Assembly: GCF_029227915.1 (NCBI RefSeq)
Contig: NC_079886.1
Span: forward strand, 4,960,001 to 5,024,000
Direction of reading: 5' to 3'
DNA from: Hydractinia symbiolongicarpus
Taxonomy: Eukaryota > Cnidaria > Hydrozoa > Anthoathecata > Hydractiniidae
DNA: 64,000 nt
The position numbers and the translations under genes are program-made. Below the pieces are notes generated by a model. It worked only from the letters and a program-made list of their open reading frames with translations. It was not told the origin of the DNA and did no database searches. Of this stretch, positions 51,201 through 63,166 are shown in pieces. The first letter of the stretch is position 1; each line of letters opens with the position of its first letter.

Positions 51201-52371
51201 AAGTCATTTTTTACTGTGGGACCAATACTAGCCGATAGCGCGCGCTGAAACAAAAAGATATTTTCAAAAACTACATTTCATTGACTTTCTAACGGTATCA
51301 GTCCGTTTGAGTTACAACGGTTTCGTCACATTTTGGTACCAACATGTATTTAGCGATATGTTTCTGATATTACTAGGTTGCATCGTTATTAACAGTAAAA
51401 CGATTGACTGTGGGACTTAATTAAGCTGATTATAGACTTTGACCTTATAAATGTCATCAATGAGACAATTGGACTCCAAGAAATAACATTCTACTTAATT
51501 TGACATGATTGCTGAAATTCAGCGATTACACTGGGCGCTGTGATAGCGCTTCATTTAAAAATTTAGATAAATAAGTCAATTTTTGATGAGGGACCAATCT
51601 TAGCCGTTAGCGCGCGCTGAAGAAATAGAGAAAGTTTGAAAAGCTACATTTCATTGATTTTCTAAGGGTATCAGTCCGTTTGAGTTACAACGGTTGCGTC
51701 ACATATTGGTACCAACATTTATTTAGCGATATTTTTCTAATATTACTAGGTTGTATCGCTATTAACAGTAAAATGATTGACTGTGGGACTTAATTGAACT
51801 GATTTTGGACTTTGAGCTTATGAATGTGATAAATGAGACAATTGAAGTCCAAGAAATAACATTCCTCTGAATTTGACATGATTGCTTGAACTTAGCAGTT
51901 ACACTGGGCGTTGTGGTAGCGCTTTATTTAAAAATTTAGATAAAAAAGTCATTATTTACTGTGGGACCTATCCTATCTGTTAGCGCGCTAAAGAAATAGA
52001 GACAGTTTCAAAAACTACATTTAATTGAATTTTTAACGGTGTCAGTCCGTTTGAGTTACAACGGTTGGGTCACATTTTCGACCAACATCTATTTAGCGGA
52101 ATTTTTCTGATATTACTAGGTTGAATCGCTTTTAACAAAGAAACGATTGACTGTGGGACTTAATTGGACTGATTATGGACTGTGACCTTGTAAATGTGAT
52201 AAAAGAGACAATTGGACTCCAAGAATTAACATTCTTCTTAAATTGGCATGATTGCCGGAACTCAGCGATTACACTGGGAGCTGTGGTAGCGCTTCATTTA
52301 AAAATGTAGGTAAATAAGTCATTTTTTACTGTGGGACCAATCCTAGTCGTAATCGCGCACTGAAGAAATGG
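48279..52371 (+). repeat. Region VIII: 11 heterogeneous monomers
   Basis: Monomer starts: 48279, 48651, 49024, 49396, 49769, 50142, 50514, 50884, 51256, 51629, 52000. Four of them (48651, 49396, 50514, 50884) begin with the agacattttc subtype and 51256 with agatattttc. Their associated ggtacaacgtttgtgtc and gggctttgttgtagcg/gggatttgttgtagcg variants occur in different combinations, as if segments had been shuffled. The monomer at 52000 is like the left-edge type (aacggtgtcagtccg, ggttgggtcacattttcg, aattggactgattatgg). Confidence 0.8.
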
Positions 52372-54605
52372 AGACAGTTTCAAAAACTACATTTCATTTA
52401 CCCTGTAACGGTATCAGTTCGCTGGAGTTACAACGGTTGCGCCACATATTCGCACCAACATGTATTTAGCGATATGTTTCTGATATTACTGGGGTGCATT
52501 GCTTTTAACTGTAAAACGATTGACTGTGGCACTTAATTAAACTGATTTTAGATTTTGACTTTATAAATGTCATCAATGAGACAACTGGACTCCAAGGTAT
52601 AACGTTCTTCTTAATTTGAAATGATTGCTGAAACTCAGAATATACACTGGGCGCTGTGGTAGTGCTCTATATAAAAATATAGATAGGTAAGTCATTTTGT
52701 ACTGTAGGACTAATCTTAGCAGTTAGCAAGCGCTAAAGAAATAGAGACAGTTTCAAAAACTACATTTCATTTACTTTCTAACGGTATCAGTCCGTTTGAG
52801 TTACAACGATTGCGTCACATATTCGTTCCAACATGTATTTATCGATATGTTTCTGATATTACTGGGTTGCATTGCTTTTAACTGTGAAACGATTGACTGT
52901 GGCACTTAATTGAACTGATTATAGACTTTGACCTTATAAATGTCATCAATGACACAATTGGAAACCAAGAAATAACATTCTACTTAATTTGACATGATTG
53001 CTGAAATTCAGCGATTACACTGGGCGCTGTGATAGCTCTTCATTTAAAAATTTAGATAAATAGGTCATTTTGTGCTGTGGGACTAATCCTAGCAGTTAGC
53101 ACGCGCTGAAGAAATAGAGACAGTTTCAGAAGCTATATTTCATTGACTTTCTAACGGTATCAGTCCGTTTGAGGTACAGCGGTTGCGTCACATATTGGTA
53201 CCAACATTTATTTAGCGATATTTTTCTAATATTACTAGGTTGCATCGCTTTTAACAGTGAAACGATTGACTGTGGGACTTAATTTAACTGATTTTGGACT
53301 TTCACATTATAAATTTGATAAATGAGAAAATTGGACATCAAGAAATAACATTCTCCTTAATTTGACAGGATTGCTGGAATTCAACGATTACACTGGGTGC
53401 TGTGATAGCCCTTCATTTAAAAATTTAGATAAATAAGTCATTTTTTGATGTGGGACCAGTCCTAGCCGTTAGCGTGCCCCAAAGAAATGGAGACAGTTTC
53501 AAAAACTACATTCATTGACTTTCTAACGGTATCAGTTCGCTGGAGTTACAACGGTTGCGCCACATATTCGCACCAACATTTATTTAGCGATATTTTTCTG
53601 ATATTGCTAGGTTACATCGCGTTTAACAGTCAAATGATTGACTGAGGGACTTAATAGAACTGTTTTTAGACTGTGATCTTATAAATGGATAAATGAGGCA
53701 ATTGGAATCCAAGAAATAACATTCTTCTTAATTTCTAATGATTGCTGGAACTCAGCAATTACACTGGGCGCTGTGGTAGCGCTTCATTTAAAAACTTAGA
53801 TAAGTAAGTCATTTTCTACTGTGGGACCAATCCTAGCCGATAGCGCGCGCTGAAGAAATAAAGACAGTTTCGAGAACTACATTTCATTGACTTTCTAACG
53901 GTATCAGTCCGTTTGAGTTACAACGAGTGCGTCACATATTGGTAACAACATGTATTTAGCGATATGCTTCTGATATTACTAGGCTGCATCGCTTTTAACA
54001 GTAAAAAGGTTGACTGTGGGACTTAATTGAACTGTTTTTAGACTTTGACCTTATAAATGTCATCAATGAGACAATTGGACTCCAAGAAATAACATTCTTC
54101 TTCATTTAACCTGATTGCTGGAACACATCGATTGCACTGGGCGCTGTGGTAGCTCTTCATTTAAAAATTTAGATAAATAAGTCATTTTTTACTGTGGGAC
54201 CAATCCTAGCCGTTGGCGCGCGCTGAAGAAAAAAGACATTTTCAAAAACTACATTTCATTCACTTTCTAACGGTATCAGTCCGTTTGAGTTACAACGGTT
54301 GGGTCACATTTTCGACCAACATCTATTTAGCGGAATTTTTCTGATATTACTAGGTTGAATCGCTTTTAACAAAGAAACGATTGACTGTGGGACTTAATTG
54401 GACTGATTATGGACTGTGACCTTGTAAATGTGATAAAAGAGACAATTGGACTCCAAGAAATAACATTCTTCTTAAATTGGCATGATTGCCGGAACTCAGC
54501 GATTACACTGGGAGCTGTGGTGGCGCTTCATTTAAAAATGTAGGTAAATAAGTCATTTTTTACTGTGGGACCAATCCTAGTCGTTATCGCGCACTGAAGA
54601 AATTG
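52372..54605 (+). repeat. Region IX higher-order repeat, 6-monomer ancestor-like unit P-Q-R-S-T-U (2,234 bp)
   Basis: Monomer starts: 52372 P, 52745 Q, 53118 R, 53491 S, 53862 T, 54234 U. Marks: P has catttaccctgtaacgg and gatattactggggtgc; Q has catttactttctaac; R has gaggtacagcgg; S has gttcgctgg with ttacatcgcg; T has acaacgagtgcg; U has acattttcgaccaacatc and agcggaattt. Each type occurs once. Q here has ccaacatgtatttatcg where later copies have ttttaccatgg. Confidence 0.85.
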
Positions 54606-57582
54606 AGACAGTTTCAAAAACTAAATTTCATTTACCCTGTAACGGTATCAGTTCGCTGGAGTTACAACGGTTGCGCCACATATTCGCACCAACATGTATT
54701 TAGCGATATGTTTCTGATATTACTGGGGTGCATTGCTTTTAACTGTGAAACGATTGACTGTGGCACTTAATTAAACTGATTTTAGATTTTGACTTTATAA
54801 ATGTCATCAATGAGACAACTGGACTCCAAGGTATAACGTTCTTCTTAATTTGAAATGATTGCTGAAACTCAGAATATACACTGGGTGCTGTGGTAGTGCT
54901 CTATATAAAAATATAGATAGGTAAGTCATTTTGTACTGTAGGGCTAATCTTAGCAGTTAGCAAGCGCTAAAGAAATAGAGACAGTTTCAAAAACTACATT
55001 TCATTTACTTTCTAACGGTATCAGTCCGTTTGAGTTACAACGATTGCGTCACATATTCGTTTTACCATGGATTTAGCAATATGTTTCTGATATTACTTGG
55101 TTGCATTGCTTTACACTGTGAAACGATTGACTGTGGCACTTAATTGAAATGATTTTAGATTTTGACCTTGTAAATGTCATCAATGAGACAACTGGACCCA
55201 AGATACAACGTTCTGCTTAATTTGACATGATTGCTGAAATTCAGCGATTACACTGGGCGCTGTGATAGCGCTTCATTTAAAAATTTGGATAAATAGGTCA
55301 TTTTGTGCTGTGGGACGAATCCTAGCAGTTAGCACGCGCTGAAGAAATAGAGACAGTTTCAAAAGCTATATTTCATTGACTTTCTAACGGTATCAGTCCG
55401 TTTGAGGTACAGCGGTTGCGTCACATATTGGTACCAACATTTATTTAGCGATATTTTTCTAATATTACTAGGTTGCATCAATTTTAACAGTGAAACGATT
55501 GACTGTGGGACTTAATTTAACTGATTTTGGACTTTCACATTATAAATTTGATAAATGAGAAAATTGGACATCAAGAAATAACATTCTCCTTAATTTGACA
55601 GGATTGCTGGAATTCAACGATTACACTGGGTGCTGTGATAGCCCTTCATTTAAAAATTTAGATAAATAAGTCATTTTTTGATGTGGGACCAGTCCTAGCA
55701 ATTAGCGTGCCCCAAAGAAATGGAGACAGTTTCAAAAACTACATATCATTGACTTTCTAACGGTATCAGTTCGCTGGAGTTACAACGGTTGCGCCACATA
55801 TTCGCACCAACATTTATTTAGCGATATTTTTCTGATATTGCTAGGTTACATCGCGTTTAACAGTCAAATGATTGACTGAGGGACTTAATAGAACTGTTTT
55901 TAGACTGTGATCTTATAAATGGATAAATGAGGCAATTGGACACCAAGAAATACCATTCTTCTTCATTTAACCTGATTGCTGGAACACATCGATTGCACTG
56001 GGCGCTGTGGTAGCTCTTCATTTAAAAATTTAGATAAATAAGTCATTTTTTACTGTGGGACCAATCCTAGCCGGTGGCGCGCGCTGAAGAAAAAAGACAT
56101 TTTCAAAAACTACATTTCATTCACTTTCTAACGGTATCAGTCCGTTTGAGTTACAACGGTTGGGTCACATTTTCGACCAACATCTATTTAGCGGAATTTC
56201 TCTGATATTACTAGGTTGAATCGTTTTTAACAAAGAAACGATTGACTGTGGGACTTAATTGGACTGATTATGGACTGTGACCTTGTAAATGTGATAAAAA
56301 AGACAATTGGACTCCAAGAAATAACATTCTTCTTAAATTGGCGTGATTGCCGGAACTCAGCGATTACACTAGGAGCTCTGGTAGCGCTTCATTTAAAAAT
56401 GTAGGTAAATAAGTCATTTTTTACTGTGGGACCAATCCTAGTCGTTATCGCGCACGGAAGAAATGGAGACAGTTTCAAAAACTACATTTCATTGACTTTC
56501 TAACGGTATCAGTTCGCTGGAGTTACAACGGTTGCGCCACATATTCGCACCAACATTTATTTAGCGATATTTTTCTGATATTGCTAGGTTACATCGCGTT
56601 TAACAGTCAAATGATTGACTGAGGGACTTAATAGAACTGTTTTTAGACTGTGATCTTATAAATGGATAAATGAGGCAATTGGAATCCAAGAAATAACATT
56701 CTTCTTAATTTCTAATGATTGCTGGAACTCAGCAATTACACTGGGCGCTGTGGTAGCGCTTCATTTAAAAACTTAGATAAGTAAGTCATTTTCTACTGTG
56801 GGACCAATCCTAGCCGATAGCGCGCGCTGAAGAAATAAAGACAGTTTCGAGAACTACATTTCATTGACTTTCTAACGGTATCAGTCCGTTTGAGTTACAA
56901 CGAGTGCGTCACATATTGGTAACAACATGTATTTAGCGATATGCTTCTGATATTACTAGGCTGCATCGCTTTTAACAGTAAAAAGGTTGACTGTGGGACT
57001 TAATTGAACTGTTTTTAGACTTTGACCTTATAAATGTCATCAATGAGACAATTGGACTCCAAGAAATAACATTCTTCTTCATTTAACCTGATTGCTGGAA
57101 CACATCGATTGCACTGGGCGCTGTGGTAGCTCTTCATTTAAAAATTTAGATAAATAAGTCATTTTTTACTGTGGGACCAATCCTAGCCGTTGGCGCGCGC
57201 TGAAGAAAAAAGACATTTTCAAAAACTACATTTCATTCACTTTCTAACGGTATCAGTCCGTTTGAGTTACAACGGTTGGGTCACATTTTCGACCAACATC
57301 TATTTAGCGGAATTTTTCTGATATTACTAGGTTGAATCGCTTTTAACAAAGAAACGATTGACTGTGGGACTTAATTGGACTGATTATGGACTGTGACCTT
57401 GTAAATGTGATAAAAGAGACAATTGGACTCCAAGAAATAACATTCTTCTTAAATTGGCATGATTGCCGGAACTCAGCGATTACACTGGGAGCTGTGGTGG
57501 CGCTTCATTTAAAAATGTAGGTAAATAAGTCATTTTTTACTGTGGGACCAATCCGAGTCGTTATCGCGCACTGAAGAAATGG
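54606..57582 (+). repeat. Region IX higher-order repeat, 8-monomer unit P-Q-R-S1-U1-S2-T2-U2 (2,977 bp)
   Basis: Monomer starts: 54606 P, 54979 Q, 55351 R, 55724 S1/T1 hybrid, 56095 U1, 56467 S2, 56839 T2, 57211 U2. Relative to the 9-monomer units, T1 is missing by fusion within 55934-55940. U1 is told from U2 by aatttctctgatatt, tcgtttttaac and ggcgtgattg. Confidence 0.88.
55934..55940. other. Exchange junction S1/T1 (monomer T1 lost)
   Basis: Left of the interval is S-specific aatggataaatgaggc; right of it is T1-specific acaccaag and cttcatttaacctg. The loss accounts for the 8-monomer length: 3,350 - 2,977 = 373 bp. Confidence 0.85.
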
Positions 57583-60500
57583 AGACAGTTTCAAAAACTA
57601 AATTTCATTTACCCTGTAACGGTATCAGTTCGCTGGAGTTACAACGGTTGCGCCACATATTCGCACCAACATGTATTTAGCGATATGTTTCTGATATTAC
57701 TGGGGTGCATTGCTTTTAACTGTGAAACGATTGACTGTGGCACTTAATTAAACTGATTTTAGATTTTGACTTTATAAATGTCATCAATGAGACAACTGGA
57801 CTCCAAGGTATAACGTTCTTCTTAATTTGAAATGATTGCTGAAACTCAGAATATACACTGGGTGCTGTGGTAGTGCTCTATATAAAAATATAGATAGGTA
57901 AGTCATTTTGTACTGTAGGGCTAATCTTAGCAGTTAGCAAGCGCTAAAGAAATAGAGACAGTTTCAAAAACTACATTTCATTTACTTTCTAACGGTATCA
58001 GTCCGTTTGAGTTACAACGATTGCGTCACATATTCGTTTTACCATGGATTTAGCAATATGTTTCTGATATTACTTGGTTGCATTGCTTTACACTGTGAAA
58101 CGATTGACTGTGGCACTTAATTGAAATGATTTTAGATTTTGACCTTGTAAATGTCATCAATGAGACAACTGGACCCAAGATACAACGTTCTGCTTAATTT
58201 GACATGATTGCTGAAATTCAGCGATTACACTGGGCGCTGTGATAGCGCTTCATTTAAAAATTTGGATAAATAGGTCATTTTGTGCTGTGGGACGAATCCT
58301 AGCAGTTAGCACGCGCTGAAGAAATAGAGACAGTTTCAAAAGCTATATTTCATTGACTTTCTAACGGTATCAGTCCGTTTGAGGTACATCGGTTGCGTCA
58401 CATATTGGTACCAACATTTATTTAGCGATATTTTTCTAATATTACTAGGTTGCATCAATTTTAACAGTGAAACGATTGACTGTGGGACTTAATTTAACTG
58501 ATTTTGGACTTTCACATTATAAATTTGATAAATGAGAAAATTGGACATCAAGAAATAACATTCTCCTTAATTTGACAGGATTGCTGGAATTCAACGATTA
58601 CACTGGGTGCTGTGATAGCCCTTCATTTAAAAATTTAGATAAATAAGTCATTTTTTGATGTGGGACCAGTCCTAGCAATTAGCGTGCCCCAAAGAAATGG
58701 AGACAGTTTCAAAAACTACATATCATTGACTTTCTAACGGTATCAGTTCGCTGGAGTTACAACGGTTGCGCCACATATTCGCACCAACATTTATTTAGCG
58801 ATATTTTTCTGATATTGCTAGGTTACATCGCGTTTAACAGTCAAATGATTGACTGAGGGACTTAATAGAACTGTTTTTAGACTGTGATCTTATAAATGGA
58901 TAAATGAGGCAATTGGAATCCAAGAAATAACATTCTTCTTAATTTCTAATGATTGCTGGAACTCAGCAATTACACTGGGCGCTGTGGTAGCGCTTCATTT
59001 AAAAACTTAGATAAGTAAGTCATTTTCTACTGTGGGACCAATCCTAGCCGATAGCGCGCACTGAAGAAATAAAGACAGTTTCAAGAACTACATTTCATTG
59101 ACTTTCTAACGGTATCAGTCCGTTTAAGTAACAACGAGTGCGTCACATATTGGTAACAACATGTATTTAGCGATATGCTTCTGATATTACTAGGCTGCAT
59201 CGCTTTTAACAGTAAAAAGGTTGACTGTGGGACTTAATTGAACTGTTTTTAGACTTTGACCTTATAAATGTCATCAATGAGACAATTGGACACCAAGAAA
59301 TAACATTCTTCTTCATTTAACCTGATTGCTGGAACACATCGATTGCACTGGGCGCTGTGGTAGCTCTTCATTTAAAAATTTAGATAAATAAGTCATTTTT
59401 TACTGTGGGACCAATCCTAGCCGGTGGCGCGCGCTGAAGAAAAAAGACATTTTCAAAAACTACATTTCATTCACTTTCTAACGGTATCAGTCCGTTTGAG
59501 TTACAACGGTTGGGTCACATTTTCGACCAACATCTATTTAGCGGAATTTCTCTGATATTACTAGGTTGAATCGTTTTTAACAAAGAAACGATTGACTGTG
59601 GGACTTAATTGGACTGATTATGGACTGTGACCTTGTAAATGTGATAAAAAAGACAATTGGACTCCAAGAAATAACATTCTTCTTAAATTGGCGTGATTGC
59701 CGGAACTCAGCGATTACACTAGGAGCTCTGGTAGCGCTTCATTTAAAAATGTAGGTAAATAAGTCATTTTTTACTGTGGGACCAATCCTAGTCGTTATCG
59801 CACACGGAAGAAATGGAGACAGTTTCAAAAACTACATTTCATTGACTTTCTAACGGTATCAGTTCGCTGGAGTTACAACGGTTGCGCCACATATTCGCAC
59901 CAACATTTATTTAGCGATATTTTTCTGATATTGCTAGGTTACATCGCGTTTAACAGTCAAATGATTGACTGAGGGACTTAATAGAACTGTTTTTAGACTG
60001 TGATCTTATAAATGGATAAATGAGGCAATTGGAATCCAAGAAATAACATTCTTCTTAATTTCTAATGATTGCTGGAACTCAGCAATTACACTGGGCTCTG
60101 TGGTAGCGCTTCATTTAAAAACTTAGATAAGTAAGTCATTTTCTACTGTGGGACCAATCCTAGCCGATAGCGCGCGCTGAAGAAATAAAGACAGTTTCGA
60201 GAACTACATTTCATTGACTTTCTAACGGTATCAGTCCGTTTGAGTTACAACGAGTGCGTCACATATTGGTAACAACATGTATTTAGCGATATGCTTCTGA
60301 TATTACTAGGCTGCATCGCTTTTAACAGTAAAAAGGTTGACTGTGGGACTTAATTGAACTGTTTTTAGACTTTGACCTTATAAATGTCATCAATGAGACA
60401 ATTGGACTCCAAGAAATAACATTCTTCTTCATTTAACCTGATTGCTGGAACACATCGATTGCACTGGGCGCTGTGGTAGCTCTTCATTTAAAAATTTAGA

Positions 60501-60932
60501 TAAATAAGTCATTTTTTACTGTGGGACCAATCCTAGCCGTTGGCGCGCGCTGAAGAAAAAAGACATTTTCAAAAACTACATTTCATTCACTTTCTAACGG
60601 TATCAGTCCGTTTGAGTTACAACGGTTGGGTCACATTTTCGACCAACATCTATTTAGCGGAATTTTTCTGATATTACTAGGTTGAATCGCTTTTAACAAA
60701 GAAACGATTGACTGTGGGACTTAATTGGACTGATTATGGACTGTGACCTTGTAAATGTGATAAAAGAGACAATTGGACTCCAAGAAATAACATTCTTCTT
60801 AAATTGGCATGATTGCCGGAACTCAGCGATTACACTGGGAGCTGTGGTGGCGCTTCATTTAAAAATGTAGGTAAATAAGTCATTTTTTACTGTGGGACCA
60901 ATCCGAGTCGTTATCGCGCACTGAAGAAATGG
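57583..60932 (+). repeat. Region IX higher-order repeat, full 9-monomer unit (3,350 bp)
   Basis: Monomer starts: 57583 P, 57956 Q, 58328 R, 58701 S1, 59073 T1, 59445 U1, 59817 S2, 60189 T2, 60561 U2. It recurs at 60933 with a handful of single-base differences that I could find (e.g. 58388, and in the gataaaaaagac/gataaaagagac box), so it is very recent. S1 has tacatatcattg and S2 tacatttcattg. T1 has gtttaagtaacaac and T2 gtttgagttacaac. Confidence 0.9.
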
Positions 60933-63166
60933 AGACAGTTTCAAAAACTAAATTTCATTTACCCTGTAACGGTATCAGTTCGCTGGAGTTACAACGGTTG
61001 CGCCACATATTCGCACCAACATGTATTTAGCGATATGTTTCTGATATTACTGGGGTGCATTGCTTTTAACTGTGAAACGATTGACTGTGGCACTTAATTA
61101 AACTGATTTTAGATTTTGACTTTATAAATGTCATCAATGAGACAACTGGACTCCAAGGTATAACGTTCTTCTTAATTTGAAATGATTGCTGAAACTCAGA
61201 ATATACACTGGGTGCTGTGGTAGTGCTCTATATAAAAATATAGATAGGTAAGTCATTTTGTACTGTAGGGCTAATCTTAGCAGTTAGCAAGCGCTAAAGA
61301 AATAGAGACAGTTTCAAAAACTACATTTCATTTACTTTCTAACGGTATCAGTCCGTTTGAGTTACAACGATTGCGTCACATATTCGTTTTACCATGGATT
61401 TAGCAATATGTTTCTGATATTACTTGGTTGCATTGCTTTACACTGTGAAACGATTGACTGTGGCACTTAATTGAAATGATTCTAGATTTTGACCTTGTAA
61501 ATGTCATCAATGAGACAACTGGACCCAAGATACAACGTTCTGCTTAATTTGACATGATTGCTGAAATTCAGCGATTACACTGGGCGCTGTGATAGCGCTT
61601 CATTTAAAAATTTGGATAAATAGGTCATTTTGTGCTGTGGGACGAATCCTAGCAGTTAGCACGCGCTGAAGAAATAGAGACAGTTTCAAAAGCTATATTT
61701 CATTGACTTTCTAACGGTATCAGTCCGTTTGAGGTACAGCGGTTGCGTCACATATTGGTACCAACATTTATTTAGCGATATTTTTCTAATATTACTAGGT
61801 TGCATCAATTTTAACAGTGAAACGATTGACTGTGGGACTTAATTTAACTGATTTTGGACTTTCACATTATAAATTTGATAAATGAGAAAATTGGACATCA
61901 AGAAATAACATTCTCCTTAATTTGACAGGATTGCTGGAATTCAACGATTACACTGGGTGCTGTGATAGCCCTTCATTTAAAAATTTAGATAAATAAGTCA
62001 TTTTTTGATGTGGGACCAGTCCTAGCAATTAGCGTGCCCCAAAGAAATGGAGACAGTTTCAAAAACTACATATCATTGACTTTCTAACGGTATCAGTTCG
62101 CTGGAGTTACAACGGTTGCGCCACATATTCGCACCAACATTTATTTAGCGATATTTTTCTGATATTGCTAGGTTACATCGCGTTTAACAGTCAAATGATT
62201 GACTGAGGGACTTAATAGAACTGTTTTTAGACTGTGATCTTATAAATGGATAAATGAGGCAATTGGAATCCAAGAAATAACATTCTTCTTAATTTCTAAT
62301 GATTGCTGGAACTCAGCAATTACACTGGGCGCTGTGGTAGCGCTTCATTTAAAAACTTAGATAAGTAAGTCATTTTCTACTGTGGGACCAATCCTAGCCG
62401 ATAGCGCGCACTGAAGAAATAAAGACAGTTTCAAGAACTACATTTCATTGACTTTCTAACGGTATCAGTCCGTTTAAGTAACAACGAGTGCGTCACATAT
62501 TGGTAACAACATGTATTTAGCGATATGCTTCTGATATTACTAGGCTGCATCGCTTTTAACAGTAAAAAGGTTGACTGTGGGACTTAATTGAACTGTTTTT
62601 AGACTTTGACCTTATAAATGTCATCAATGAGACAATTGGACACCAAGAAATAACATTCTTCTTCATTTAACCTGATTGCTGGAACACATCGATTGCACTG
62701 GGCGCTGTGGTAGCTCTTCATTTAAAAATTTAGATAAATAAGTCATTTTTTACTGTGGGACCAATCCTAGCCGGTGGCGCGCGCTGAAGAAAAAAGACAT
62801 TTTCAAAAACTACATTTCATTCACTTTCTAACAGTATCAGTCCGTTTGAGTTACAACGGTTGGGTCACATTTTCGACCAACATCTATTTAGCGGAATTTC
62901 TCTGATATTACTAGGTTGAATCGTTTTTAACAAAGAAACGATTGACTGTGGGACTTAATTGGACTGATTATGGACTGTGACCTTGTAAATGTGATAAAAG
63001 AGACAATTGGACTCCAAGAAATAACATTCTTCTTAAATTGGCGTGATTGCCGGAACTCAGCGATTACACTAGGAGCTCTGGTAGCGCTTCATTTAAAAAT
63101 GTAGGTAAATAAGTCATTTTTTACTGTGGGACCAATCCTAGTCGTTATCGCGCACGGAAGAAATGG
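60933..63166 (+). repeat. Region IX higher-order repeat, last copy, 6 of 9 monomers (P-Q-R-S1-T1-U1)
   Basis: Monomer starts: 60933, 61306, 61678, 62051, 62423, 62795. It follows 57583-59816 at 3,350 bp. The register is lost in the next monomer: where S2 (gttcgctggagttac) is expected, 63167 has gtctgtttgaggttc. The array edge of this family therefore lies near 63208. Confidence 0.88.
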
